In this document: positions 1-8,704 of the stretch, piece after piece
Layout of the letters: the number at the start of each line of letters is the position of its first letter
Position numbering within the stretch: the stretch's first letter is position 1
Assembly (NCBI RefSeq): GCF_014534685.1
Contig: NZ_JACVVX010000008.1
Location: 1-64,000 of the forward strand
DNA from: Oryzicola mucosus
GTDB lineage: Bacteria; Pseudomonadota; Alphaproteobacteria; Rhizobiales; Rhizobiaceae
Length of the DNA stretch: 64,000 nt
Direction of reading: 5' to 3'
Program-made: the position numbers and the translations under genes
Notes under the pieces: generated by a model
Told to the model about the DNA's origin: nothing
The model's input: only the letters and a program-made list of their open reading frames with translations
The model's database searches: none

Positions 1-515
1 TCGCGAACCTTCTCGTAGCGCGCATCGAGGATGAGATAGGGAAAGGGCTCCTGAAGCGGTCGTTCGGCAAATGCCTTCAGGCTCTCGTCCAGGCGCTTGT
101 TGATGGCCGAGATCGACGAGGCCAAGAAGGCGTGGCCGCACAGTTCTTCCGTGATCGCCTTGACCTTGCGGGTCGAGACGCCCTGAACATACATCTCCGC
201 CAGTGTCGCGACCAAGGCCCTCTCTGATCGCTGGTAGCGCTCGAACAGCTCGGTCGAGAAGCGGCCCGCCCGGTCCTGAGGAACCCTGAGCTCCAGCTTG
301 CCGACGCGGGTGACCAGCGTGCGGCCGTAATAGCCCGACCGATAGCCGAGCCGTTCCGGCGTGCGCTCACCCTTCGACGCACCCAGCGCCTCATCCATCT
401 CGGCCTCCAGAACCTCCTGCATCACCGCGTGGATCACATCGCGAAGCCCATCCGGGTTCTGGAGCAGAATGTCTTTGACGGCGGTGCTGGCGGTCATACC
501 TTCAGTCTTGGTCAT
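1..515 (-). CDS. IS256-family transposase, N-terminal part (cut by window edge)
   Basis: Reading the minus strand from the ATG at 515 gives an uninterrupted frame that runs off the left edge. It starts MTKTEGMTAS and contains the block GYRSGYYGRTLVTRVGKLEL followed by VPQDRAGRFSTELFERYQRS and MYVQGVSTRKVKAI. These are hallmarks of the N-terminal half of Mutator/IS256 transposases, DDE enzymes that move the element by a copy-out mechanism. About 171 codons are visible of the usual 400 or so, so the catalytic acidic residues lie outside the window. A purine-rich GAAGGAACG precedes the ATG. The element's outer end should lie between 515 and about 620 but the terminal repeat could not be fixed. 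The visible part has no frameshift. Confidence 0.88.
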   Translation of the reverse strand, partial: MTKTEGMTASTAVKDILLQNPDGLRDVIHAVMQEVLEAEMDEALGASKGERTPERLGYRSGYYGRTLVTRVGKLELRVPQDRAGRFSTELFERYQRSERALVATLAEMYVQGVSTRKVKAITEELCGHAFLASSISAINKRLDESLKAFAERPLQEPFPYLILDARYEKVR

Positions 516-1165
516 GGTGGCGTTCCTTCGCGGGAATCAGGTGACGTTGAACATCACCAGCCTGCCATGACCGCCCCTCTCAGCGAATTTGCAGAACTCT
601 CAACACACTACCATAGCAGCAACCTGCCTCTAGGATGGAACCTACTAATTCCGATTGAGATGTGAATCACGGCCTCATCAACAGAGACCGTGATTCACAT
701 CCCAATCCAAATTAATAGATTCTGAGCCTAGCGACATATTGCGGTCAATAGCTTTGAGCCTACGAGTTCAGTGGCGATGATCGGAACTCCGAAACCAGGC
801 ATACGGCGTTAACATAGCACTTCGCGGTACACAGTCGAATGTCCGCTTTTGAGCGACCGATACAACCGTCTGAACGGCAGGCATGGAGGCGCAAAGTTGA
901 CGTTGCGCATATCCGGATGTTCCTGTCGAAGATCAAAAATAGCAACGTTCGCGTGTACATGTCGATTTCCCGAATAGGAATACCGCCATCTTCCAACTTG
1001 TGGACTGCATTTCGCGCCGCAGTCCGCGTCATTCTGGTCACTTCATTACGCTGTTTTCCCTTTCACGAAGTCCGGCTCCAGCGTACGGTCTGTAAAAGTC
1101 CTATTCGATCAAGCGTCAACGCGAGGATGCTGATCTGCCGCTAGCACGCCATAATCGGAGATGAA
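516..1165. other. Non-coding stretch between the IS256 element and the VOC gene
   Basis: No convincing gene is seen here. The frames that stay open (for example 839-1144 plus, 760-1041 minus) have no recognisable motif or good ribosome binding site and are rich in Cys, Arg and Ser in the way of chance ORFs. The left end must hold the terminus of the IS256 element. The only strong structure is the inverted repeat at 659-701, listed separately. Confidence 0.5.
659..701. repeat. Perfect 14-bp inverted repeat with 15-base spacer
   Basis: GATGTGAATCACGG at 659-672 is matched by its exact reverse complement at 688-701, separated by 15 bases. It lies about 145 bp upstream of the transposase start and far from any other gene. 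It has no T-run on either side, so it is not a typical intrinsic terminator. It could be a target-site or IS-end structure, or an orphan operator. Function unknown. Confidence 0.7.
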
Positions 1166-1540
1166 ATGTTTACCCATGTCATGATCGGGAGCAATGATTT
1201 GGACCGGTCGCGAAAGTTCTATGATGCCACGTTCAAAGCGTTGGGAGGAAATGCTGGTGAGGCCGACGCAAGGGGCAGATTGATCTATGTCCACGAGGGC
1301 AGTCGGCTCATGATCACGAAGCCCATCGATGGCAAGCCCGCGACTGCGGCCAACGGTGGGACAATCGGCATTCTTGCTACAAGTCCCGAAAAGGTCTCAG
1401 CGTGGCACGTCGCTGGTACTGAAAATGGCGGCACGCCTATTGAGACGCCACCCTCGCAGCGTCCGAATGGTTCGTTCGTCGCTTATCTTCGGGATCCCGA
1501 TGGAAACAAGCTGTCTGCCAGAACTCGCCCCTCCCAGTAG
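1166..1540 (+). CDS. VOC-superfamily (glyoxalase/bleomycin-resistance fold) protein
   Basis: A 124-residue protein beginning MFTHVMIGSNDLDRSRKFYD, the usual first beta-alpha module of vicinal-oxygen-chelate proteins, and ending with the second module (GSFVAYLRDPDGNKL). The YLRDPDGNKL motif is the classic C-terminal VOC signature, whose acidic residue often helps bind metal. Length fits single-domain VOC proteins, which dimerise to form one metal site. The ATG has GGAG about 6 bases upstream. Members include glyoxalase I, fosfomycin-resistance enzymes and dioxygenases, and the substrate cannot be told here. It stands alone, between an IS256 element and the convergent sox operon. Confidence 0.8.
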   Translation: MFTHVMIGSNDLDRSRKFYDATFKALGGNAGEADARGRLIYVHEGSRLMITKPIDGKPATAANGGTIGILATSPEKVSAWHVAGTENGGTPIETPPSQRPNGSFVAYLRDPDGNKLSARTRPSQ

Positions 1541-1952
1541 CGAAGGGGCTATAAACTCCCTCTTCCAAAGATGCGATGCTCTCAGAAACAAAGCTGCAAA
1601 CGGCAGACAAGCAATTTGTGTCCGTACGCATTGCGATGGCTGCAACATGAGCCATGCGTGCTAGGTTAGCGTCCTGGGAAGATACACCACGCACCACAGC
1701 AGGCTCCACGTTAGGAGGATCCAGATTGTATACGTGATACTGCTTTCCGAGGCACAGCCCCCTAAGCCATCAACGTCTGGGTAGAGAGCGATCGTGACGC
1801 CTGTGAAGAGAGCCGGAAGGAACGACGTGTTCTTCAACCTCCAATCACCACCATCTCTCTGGAACCCCGCGAGAGCCTGACAGGCTCCGGCCCGATTGCC
1901 GCCGGCGACACCGCAGAAAGCGAATGATCGAGGACGCCAGCGCGTATATTGG
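1541..1952. other. Convergent intergenic region, no gene seen
   Basis: Lies between the 3' ends of the VOC gene and soxG. Open frames on both strands (for example 1661-2122 minus, which runs into soxG out of frame) show no family features. No clear hairpin plus T-run terminator was found. Confidence 0.4.
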
Positions 1953-2537
1953 TCATTCGGCGGGTCCAGCAAGCGCGTTGCGCCCTGCCTGTCTACCTTT
2001 CCCGCCATCGCTCTCACCCGCATCGAATTCGGCCGCAACTCCAAGCCATTGCCACAGGAAAGCTGCATGTCCTCTGTCGACGTGGAGCCGTAGGGCATCT
2101 TCGAACCTGTACAGAATCGCATTCACACCCGCGAACACCAAAGCGGCGGAAGGGCTGCCACCATCGACGGGTAAGTCCGTACCTCGCTTTATAACTTCGT
2201 TCGCCGAAGTCCCTCGGATCTCGAACACTGCAAGTGCAGCGCTCATTTCAGTCAGCGCATAGCCGCCGTCACGCCAACCTTGTTCCGGCAGGACGCGATC
2301 CCCGGTTACAATCAACATCCTGTCCCGCGCGAGCCGTACGGAATATCGCCCACCGAACGCAAGCCCTCCCGTGCCCACGCCACGGGCATCCACGCCGAAT
2401 TTCATCGTCGCCAATGCCAAATCACCGCTTATCATGGACTGGGAAAGGCCGATAATGCTGCGGATTGCGAGGCCGGGTGTAGCGAGACGAAGCTCACCTC
2501 CAGGCAATCGAGACCATTTCCGTTCCTCATCATGCAT
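1953..2537 (-). CDS. soxG: Sarcosine oxidase, gamma subunit
   Basis: Last gene of the soxBDAG operon, a 194-residue protein overlapping the end of soxA by 8 bp. SoxG is the small structural subunit of heterotetrameric sarcosine oxidase, a cytoplasmic enzyme that oxidises sarcosine to glycine and passes the one-carbon unit to tetrahydrofolate as methylene-THF, releasing H2O2. The family is poorly conserved. The supporting features are GYALTEMSAALAVFEIRG, which resembles the SoxG/GcvT-like fold (here a strand-rich domain with TDLPVDGGSPS), the length near 200 residues and the position after soxA. The identification rests partly on context. Confidence 0.82.
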   Translation of the reverse strand: MHDEERKWSRLPGGELRLATPGLAIRSIIGLSQSMISGDLALATMKFGVDARGVGTGGLAFGGRYSVRLARDRMLIVTGDRVLPEQGWRDGGYALTEMSAALAVFEIRGTSANEVIKRGTDLPVDGGSPSAALVFAGVNAILYRFEDALRLHVDRGHAAFLWQWLGVAAEFDAGESDGGKGRQAGRNALAGPAE

Positions 2538-5358
2538 TGAGACGCTCTCCTTCCGGATCGAAAGCGCACGGCGGAGCGATACGGGCCTGCCTCATCTCGC
2601 CGAGATGTTGCACATCGATGACCTCGCCATGCCTCGCCGCCCCTCTTTCAATGAGGCCAAGGGCGATCGGCCTTCCGAGGGTCGGGCTATGGTAGCTGGA
2701 CGTGACATAGCCGAGGCTTCGCTTGCCGCTCCCCGTCTTTAGCACGCCATGTGCGCCGGTCGGAAAGCGACCTCCGCCATCGATGACTTCGAGGCCGACC
2801 AACTGAGTTCGGTCCGGACGCTGGGCTTCTTCAGTGAACAGTGATCTCTTTCCCAGGTAGTCTACCTTTTTCTTGGACAATGGGGCTGACGAACCTAAAT
2901 CCATGGGTAGGGTCATGCCATCGCTGTCCTTGCCGGTGACGATAAATCCTTTCTCCGCACGGAGGGTCATAAGCGCCTCGAGGCCCATCAGAACCGCGTT
3001 ATGACTTTGACCAATATGCTTGAGACGTGACCACAGAGCTTCCGCCCGGTCTGCTCTGATCGACAGCTCGTAGGACCTGTCTCCCGTGAAGCTCACCCTG
3101 GTGACGCGGACCTGAGTCCCATCGAATGATCCCCAGCCAGTCGCCATGTGCGGTAGGGACGCGTCATCGAACGAAATACCAAGGCCAACCGCGTCGAGCA
3201 GAACCTTTGAGCGTGGCCCGGAAACGGTGAGAGTCGCCGTCTGCGCAGTGGCGTTGTGGATGTAGAGACGCCGGCGGTCGAAACGGTCCTGCCGCCACTC
3301 TTCGAGCATCGCATACACGCCGGGCACGTGAGAAGATGAACACGACACGATGAATCGGTTCTCTTCGAGGCGGACGAGTACGCCGTCGTCATAGACGATC
3401 CCCGACTCTCTCAAGATGAAGCCATATCGGCAGCGGCCCGGCTTGAGTGTGGACATCGTATTGTAGTAGATGAAGTCCATGAACTCTGCCGCCTGAGGAC
3501 CCATCACTTCGATCTTCCCAAGCGGGGAGCCGTCGAAAAGAGCGACGGATTTGCGCGCCTGCATCGCCTCCCGTTGAACCGCCCTCTCCTCGGCTTCGTC
3601 GCCGTACCAGGCTGGACGAAGCCATCCGCCATATTCGCGCAAATGAGCACCATCGTCCCGGTGTAGGTTCTCCAGCACAAGGCGCCGAGGAGGATTAAGA
3701 AGAACGCCGCCGCGCGCGCCGGCAAACGAACCGAACGGCACCGGCGTGAACGGCGGGCGATAGGTTGTCGTTCCTACTTCCGGCACCGTCCTTCCCGTCA
3801 GTTCTGCCATCAACGCCAAGCCGGCCAAGTTGGAGGTCTTGCCCTGATCGGTGGCCATACCCAGGGTCGTATAGCGCTTTAGATGCTCCACGGACACGAA
3901 ATTCTCCCGCGCCGCCAGCTCGATGTCCTTGGTCGTGACATCGTGCTGCAAGTCGATCCAGACCCGCCCCTCCATCTTCGGCTTGGGCCAAGTCTCGACA
4001 ATTTCAAAGCTCGAAGAATGTCCTTCAAGCCGCGGCATCGCAGGAGCTTCGCAACCAATCTTTCTCAGCGCATTTCCGGCGCTCTCAAATACTTCGCCGA
4101 GCCCAAAGTTGGCATCTGCAGCACCGATGATCGAAACGTTCGGCACGTCTTCTCCCGCGCGGAAGACGAGCAATTTATCATCCCATTTTAGCTTTCCGCG
4201 TGCCTGACAAAAGAGATGGATGGTCGGCGTGAAGCCCCCTGACACAAGTACGGCGTCTGCCTGGATCACCGAGCCATTTGAAAGTTCTACGGCATCAACC
4301 CTGGACCCACCATGCGCCCCGACAATGCGGACACCTCTGCGGTAGTCCACCTCTCGAACGTCTGCGATCGGCGCAAAAGCTTCCGCTACCTCCTTTGTCA
4401 TGCTGTTGTTCGTTGCCACGACGATGCGTTTTCCAGCCGCGGCCCCGAAGCGGCGCAGATAGGCCAGCCCGGCCTCTGCCGACATGATCCCCGGAAGATC
4501 GTTATTCGCAAAAGGAAGCGGTCTTTCGATGGCACCTGTCGCGAGGAAGACTGCCGAAGGACGCACGCGCCATAGGCGGTCAGCCCCGACGGGCCTTCGT
4601 TCATTAAGGCCGACCAGATTGTGGTCATAGATGCCAAAAGCGGTCGTGCGGGTCAGAACCTTTGCTCCGAGCGTGTGCAGCTCCTGTCTGCACCGTCGGA
4701 CCCACTCGAATCCATCAACTCCATCGATCATGGCCCGGTGATGCAGCAAAGAGCCGCCAAGCTCTAGACCATCGTCACAGAGGACTACGGATCTGCCCGA
4801 CCTGGCAGCGATCAGTGCCGATAAAAGGCCCGCCGGGCCTCCCCCCACGACCAGCAAATCGCATGTCTCGTTGATCTGATCAGCTGGCTGCGGATAGGTT
4901 GCAATGGGGTCAATCACACCCAGTCCGGCCATTTTGCGAATGTGCGGCTCAAACAGGTGCCAGTTCGGCCACATGAAAGTCTTATAGTAGAAGGCGGATG
5001 GAATGAAGCGTGCAAACCGATCGACGAAGGAATGGCGATCGCGGGCAGCTGACGGGCTGGCGTTCACGCTCCGAACGTCCATGCCGTCGACCAGCATCTC
5101 CGTCGTTGCCCGAGCGTTCACGAGGGAGCGGGTCCCGGAGACGTCAACAAAGGCGTTGGGCTCTTCTACGCCGACACCCCAAAGCCCTCTTGGACGGTGG
5201 TATTTGAAACTGCGGCCAACGATCGAAACGTCTGAGGCCAGCAGCGCAGAGGCGATCGTGTCGCCTTCAAGGCCTTCCAGACGCTGACCATCGAAGGTGA
5301 ACCGGACGACCTTCTCAGTGAGTGAATTTGCGGGCTGCAGTGTACGGAAGGAGGTCAA
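2530..5358 (-). CDS. soxA: Sarcosine oxidase, alpha subunit
   Basis: A 942-residue protein in three parts: an N-terminal region (about 1-110) with the FKYHRPRGLWGVGVEEPNAF signature typical of SoxA, a dinucleotide-binding domain starting at LLVVGGGPAGL (about 168-178) that binds NAD, and a C-terminal GcvT-like folate-binding domain (from about 570) that takes up the formaldehyde equivalent. Slightly shorter than the 960-1000 residues common in the family, but all blocks are present. It overlaps soxD by 4 bp (start) and soxG by 8 bp (end), so translation is probably coupled. With SoxB it forms the catalytic core of the heterotetramer. Multi-subunit SoxA paralogues also occur in other N-methyl amino acid and opine oxidases, so sarcosine is the likely but not proven substrate. 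Confidence 0.94.
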   Translation of the reverse strand: MTSFRTLQPANSLTEKVVRFTFDGQRLEGLEGDTIASALLASDVSIVGRSFKYHRPRGLWGVGVEEPNAFVDVSGTRSLVNARATTEMLVDGMDVRSVNASPSAARDRHSFVDRFARFIPSAFYYKTFMWPNWHLFEPHIRKMAGLGVIDPIATYPQPADQINETCDLLVVGGGPAGLLSALIAARSGRSVVLCDDGLELGGSLLHHRAMIDGVDGFEWVRRCRQELHTLGAKVLTRTTAFGIYDHNLVGLNERRPVGADRLWRVRPSAVFLATGAIERPLPFANNDLPGIMSAEAGLAYLRRFGAAAGKRIVVATNNSMTKEVAEAFAPIADVREVDYRRGVRIVGAHGGSRVDAVELSNGSVIQADAVLVSGGFTPTIHLFCQARGKLKWDDKLLVFRAGEDVPNVSIIGAADANFGLGEVFESAGNALRKIGCEAPAMPRLEGHSSSFEIVETWPKPKMEGRVWIDLQHDVTTKDIELAARENFVSVEHLKRYTTLGMATDQGKTSNLAGLALMAELTGRTVPEVGTTTYRPPFTPVPFGSFAGARGGVLLNPPRRLVLENLHRDDGAHLREYGGWLRPAWYGDEAEERAVQREAMQARKSVALFDGSPLGKIEVMGPQAAEFMDFIYYNTMSTLKPGRCRYGFILRESGIVYDDGVLVRLEENRFIVSCSSSHVPGVYAMLEEWRQDRFDRRRLYIHNATAQTATLTVSGPRSKVLLDAVGLGISFDDASLPHMATGWGSFDGTQVRVTRVSFTGDRSYELSIRADRAEALWSRLKHIGQSHNAVLMGLEALMTLRAEKGFIVTGKDSDGMTLPMDLGSSAPLSKKKVDYLGKRSLFTEEAQRPDRTQLVGLEVIDGGGRFPTGAHGVLKTGSGKRSLGYVTSSYHSPTLGRPIALGLIERGAARHGEVIDVQHLGEMRQARIAPPCAFDPEGERLNA

Positions 5359-5621
5359 CGGTGGCCTCCTTCCGTGAGCGCCTTCGACCCGGCAACGGAA
5401 TGCGTGAGCGTATCCCGGTCAAGTTGGAATAATTCTCCGCAGGTCATATGCATCCAGATACTAGGTGACATACCCTTCTGATTGTGACGCATGTAGAGAT
5501 ACGAGGACCACCGGTCCGCGCTCACCTCATCTTCGTCCGGGCGGACGTTTCCGGCATCTCCCCCGAAGTGGAATTCGGCTTCGCTCCGAGGGCCACAAAA
5601 CGGACATGGGAAAAGTTGCAT
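5355..5621 (-). CDS. soxD: Sarcosine oxidase, delta subunit
   Basis: An 88-residue protein starting MQLFPCPFCGPRSEAEFHF, the diagnostic N-terminus of SoxD. SoxD carries a structural zinc site; the CPFC pair is visible and a further Cys occurs in HMTCGELF, followed by the RDTLTHSV segment normal for the family. A longer frame begins at 5663, but the ATG at 5621 gives the conserved N-terminus and leaves a 10-bp gap to soxB instead of an overlap. It overlaps soxA by 4 bp. Gene order B-D-A-G is the standard one. Confidence 0.93.
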   Translation of the reverse strand: MQLFPCPFCGPRSEAEFHFGGDAGNVRPDEDEVSADRWSSYLYMRHNQKGMSPSIWMHMTCGELFQLDRDTLTHSVAGSKALTEGGHR

Positions 5622-5631
5622 GGCCTTCACC

Positions 5632-6885
5632 TCAGTGTGTGATGCCGGAACCGGCGGCTTCATCGATTAGACGGCCACTTGAAAAGCGGTCCAGGCCAAA
5701 CGGACGGCTGATGTCGTGATGCCTTCCGGTGGCCAGAAGATGGGCCAGCAGTGTTCCTCCGGCCGGAATCGCCTTGAAGCCGCCCGTTCCCCACCCGCAA
5801 TTGATGAACAGGCCCGGAAGAGGCGTCTCGTCCAGGATCGGTGAGCTGTCAGGAACGACATCTACGATGCCGGACCACTGGCGCATGAGCTTAAGCTGCC
5901 GGAAGCTGGGGAACATCTCCAGAAGGCCTGCAATCGCCGTCTCTAGGACAGGCAAGTTTCCCCGCTGGCTGTATGATGGAATCCTGTCGAGACCTCCGCC
6001 GACGACCATCTCACCCTTGTCCGACTGGCTCACATAGGTTCCCGTCGCGGGGGAAAGGACAACGGTGTCGAGGGCCGGCTTGACAGGTTCGCTGACGCAT
6101 GCCTGAAGCGCGTAGGAGACAACGGGTAGCCGGAATCCGGCCCTCTCCGCCATCTGTGAGGAGTGACCGGCCACCGCTACTCCGACCCGATCCGCCAGGA
6201 TTTCTCCCTTGGTGGTCCGCACGCCGCAGCAGATACCGCCGTTCTGAATGAAATCCTGCACCTCGCAGTTCTGGATGATGTCGACGCCAAAGCGGTCAGC
6301 CGCCCGAGCGTATCCCCAGGCTACGGCATCGTGGCGAGCTGTTCCCGCACGGCGCTGGATCACCGCTCCGTGCACCGGATAACGTGACTCCTTAGAGAAG
6401 TTGTACAGCGGCAGGAGCTCCCGCACTTGATCCCGGGACAGAAGCTCCGCGTCGACGCCATTAATTTGCATCGCGTTAGCGCTACGGGCAGCCATCTCCA
6501 TCTCAGGCATCGAGTGGGCGAGACTCAGCATGCCCCGCTGCGAAAGCATGATGTTGTAGTTGAGCTCACTCGAGAGCTTTTCAAAGAGTTTCAAGGAGAG
6601 GTCATAGAGCGCAACGCTTTGCGGGAAGAAGTAGTTCGAACGGACCACAGTGGTGTTGCGCCCGGTATTGCCGCCGCCGATCCATCCGCGTTCGATCACT
6701 GCGACGTTTCGGATGCCATGGTTCTTCGCGAGATAATATGCCGTTGCCAGTCCATGGCCGCCACCCCCGACGACAATTACGTCGTAGCGCTTCTTCGGCT
6801 CAGGGGATCGCCAGGCCTTCTGCCAACCCTTCTGGCTGTTCAGGCCTTCCTTGAACACGGACAGGGCCGAGTAATGTCTCGTCAT
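5632..6885 (-). CDS. soxB: Sarcosine oxidase, beta subunit
   Basis: First gene of the operon, 417 residues. A Rossmann-type FAD site is seen at YDVIVVGGGGHGLATAYYLA (about 34-53) with the ERGWIGGGNTGRN block after it. SoxB holds non-covalent FAD, where sarcosine is oxidised, and covalent FMN on a histidine; the conserved RRAGTARHDAVAWGYARAA segment with His at about 185 is the expected FMN attachment region. The C-terminal DSSPILDETPLPGLFINCGWGTGGFKA is the usual DAO-family closing motif. The start MTRHYSALSVFKEGL matches typical SoxB N-termini. A 287-base gap separates it from the putative TetR box at 7171-7180. Confidence 0.95.
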   Translation of the reverse strand: MTRHYSALSVFKEGLNSQKGWQKAWRSPEPKKRYDVIVVGGGGHGLATAYYLAKNHGIRNVAVIERGWIGGGNTGRNTTVVRSNYFFPQSVALYDLSLKLFEKLSSELNYNIMLSQRGMLSLAHSMPEMEMAARSANAMQINGVDAELLSRDQVRELLPLYNFSKESRYPVHGAVIQRRAGTARHDAVAWGYARAADRFGVDIIQNCEVQDFIQNGGICCGVRTTKGEILADRVGVAVAGHSSQMAERAGFRLPVVSYALQACVSEPVKPALDTVVLSPATGTYVSQSDKGEMVVGGGLDRIPSYSQRGNLPVLETAIAGLLEMFPSFRQLKLMRQWSGIVDVVPDSSPILDETPLPGLFINCGWGTGGFKAIPAGGTLLAHLLATGRHHDISRPFGLDRFSSGRLIDEAAGSGITH

Positions 6886-7872
6886 CGTGGGCGGCCTTTG
6901 TTCTTAGGAGAACGGGATGGTTTTATGGCCGCTGGGCAAGTAGCGAGCGAGAACCACGAGCTCGTATCGGTCTCACCTATCAGTTTCAGCATCAGGCTGA
7001 GCCTGAGTGTCTTCTGGACCATGGGAGTCCTATCCGCTCCAAATTCCATCCGCACGTATGGAGCACGTTCGGCCGAGGATGCTCCTCCGACCCGCCCGCA
7101 CTTCCTATGTGGTTGAGCAGCCGATTTGTCGGCGACCCATCCGTTCGAACTGCGACTTAGCCGCAGGTCAAGTACAGTAACAGGCTTAGCTTTTATGGAC
7201 ACATATGTCTACAGCGATATTCTAAGATGGTTCCGGCTACAAGATTCGTCAGACGGGGCGACAAGCCTGCTGAGGCCACCGGCGATGATGCGGCATCGGC
7301 CGTTGCTGGGCAGCAAGTTCGGTGAGGTGGGCAAACAGCGCAAGACCGTCGCGCGTTTCGGCTACCCCATTTCGTCCGTTATCAACGCTACTCGGTCCGC
7401 GTTGGGCCACGACCGAGAAATCCGGCGTTCGATAGGAAGCTCCAGCATCGCCAGAGTCCAAGAGGTCTCGATCTCGATAAGCCGCTACACGAGTGCCCAG
7501 CTCTCGCTACCGACAAGCCATGGTCGAACACCAACATCGTGGTCCGGCCATTGGTACCCTGGCAGAAAGCCGTTCGCACGAAGGCCCTTCCGCCTTCGAC
7601 GGACGAATAACACAAACTGTTAGGATCGAACCGCGAGGGATCGACTGGTCACGCGGTCTCGCTAAGGTATGGCAGACAGCCAGTCGACTTGACGTTCGCG
7701 CCTGGAGTGTGGCGTTCTACACCCGTGTCTCATGGCGGCTTGACGACTCCTTCGCGATGGCCACCCGTCTCGGCAGCGAAAATGTGCTGAGGCAAGACAA
7801 CCGCGCCCCGTGGATGTGGACAAAAATGTACAGGCCACTTAGGTATGAGAACAGTTGGCGGGAGATGTCGTG
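6886..7872. other. Divergent intergenic region between soxB and the TetR gene
   Basis: Almost 1 kb without a convincing gene. It separates soxB (minus) from the regulator (plus), so both promoters should be here. ORFs on both strands (7126-7623, 7249-7461, 7493-7873) lack motifs and good start sites. It contains the AGTACAGTAA box at 7171-7180 and a related half site, TGTACAGG, at 7828-7835, 38 bp before the regulator start. The length suggests a long leader or a decayed gene, but no family could be recognised. Confidence 0.45.
7171..7180 (+). promoter_or_regulatory. Putative TetR-regulator box upstream of soxB
   Basis: AGTACAGTAA on the plus strand. The same ten bases occur on the minus strand at 15702-15711 in front of the ABC-importer binding-protein gene, and 8 of 10 occur at 10005-10014 (minus strand) in front of the amidohydrolase gene. 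The site is 287 bp from the soxB start, farther than usual for an operator, which weakens the call. Confidence 0.4.
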
Positions 7873-8514
7873 ATGTCAGTAGACCGGGCAACGACTGGTA
7901 CAGCGCTTGAGGAAACCGGACGCTCCACTAAGGAAGACTGGTTGAACCTGGCGGTGGAAACTCTCGTCGCGGAAGGCATAGATCAGGTCAAGGTTCAGGT
8001 AATGGCCAAGACGCTCGGCGTTTCCCGATCGAGCTTTTACTGGTTTTTCGAGAGCATTCCGGATCTTCAAAACCAGCTTCTGGACTTTTGGCTGCGGCGA
8101 AACACCGGGCCGATCATCGAAGGTGCGATGCGCCCGGCAAAAACGATCAACAAAGCAGTCTGCAACGTCTTCGAGTGCTGGGTCGACCGCACCCGATTTG
8201 ATCCGGACCTGGATAACGCGGTACGATTTTGGGCCCGGCGTGAAGCACGCATCCGAAAGATCGTAGATGAAGCCGACAGCCAGCGCGTCGAAGCACTCAC
8301 CCGCATGTTTCATCGTTTCGATTACCCACTCGAGGAGGCGAACACCAGGGCCAGGGTACTGTACTATACGCAGATCGGACACTTCACACTGCAGCCTAGG
8401 GAGACGGCCCGGGAGCGCTTTTCGCATGTTCCGTCCTATCTCGTCACGTTCACCGGCGTTCAGCCAGAACAGACTGACATGGAGGCCTTGAAGACCCTCA
8501 TGACCCAGAATTGA
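7873..8514 (+). CDS. TetR/AcrR-family transcriptional regulator
   Basis: A 213-residue protein with an N-terminal helix-turn-helix: WLNLAVETLVAEGIDQVKVQ, then VMAKTLGVSRSSFYWFFES at about residues 46-66, the standard TetR DNA-binding helices (GVSRSSFYWFF). The C-terminal half is the ligand-binding, dimerising all-helical domain. A TTG at 7855 would add six residues, but the ATG at 7873 has GGGAG 8 bases upstream and is preferred. It is divergent from soxBDAG and convergent with the amidohydrolase/ABC operon. Shared boxes at 7171, 10004 and 15697 suggest that it controls both operons and perhaps itself. The ligand is unknown; sarcosine or an imported precursor would be reasonable. Confidence 0.88.
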   Translation: MSVDRATTGTALEETGRSTKEDWLNLAVETLVAEGIDQVKVQVMAKTLGVSRSSFYWFFESIPDLQNQLLDFWLRRNTGPIIEGAMRPAKTINKAVCNVFECWVDRTRFDPDLDNAVRFWARREARIRKIVDEADSQRVEALTRMFHRFDYPLEEANTRARVLYYTQIGHFTLQPRETARERFSHVPSYLVTFTGVQPEQTDMEALKTLMTQN

Positions 8515-8704
8515 CCCTGACCGTCGACCTTCATCCTCCACTCCAAAGCGCTATTCCTAGGGCCCCAAGCCCGCGGAAGGTCCGCGTCACAGTTTCTGCC
8601 TGCGCCGCAGCCTGCAACGACTAAGCCTCCTCGTTCACGAGCCTTTTGCTAAACGAGAAGGTATTGTTGCACAATTGAAATCGCGCTTGCCTCGACTAGT
8701 CGTG

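Noticed and set aside
839-1144. Gene in the region left of the VOC gene
   Set aside because: Both strands are open here but neither frame has a motif or plausible start signal.
7126-7623. 165-codon gene between soxB and tetR
   Set aside because: Starts near the putative operator and has a Ser/Arg-rich, low-complexity translation without known motif.
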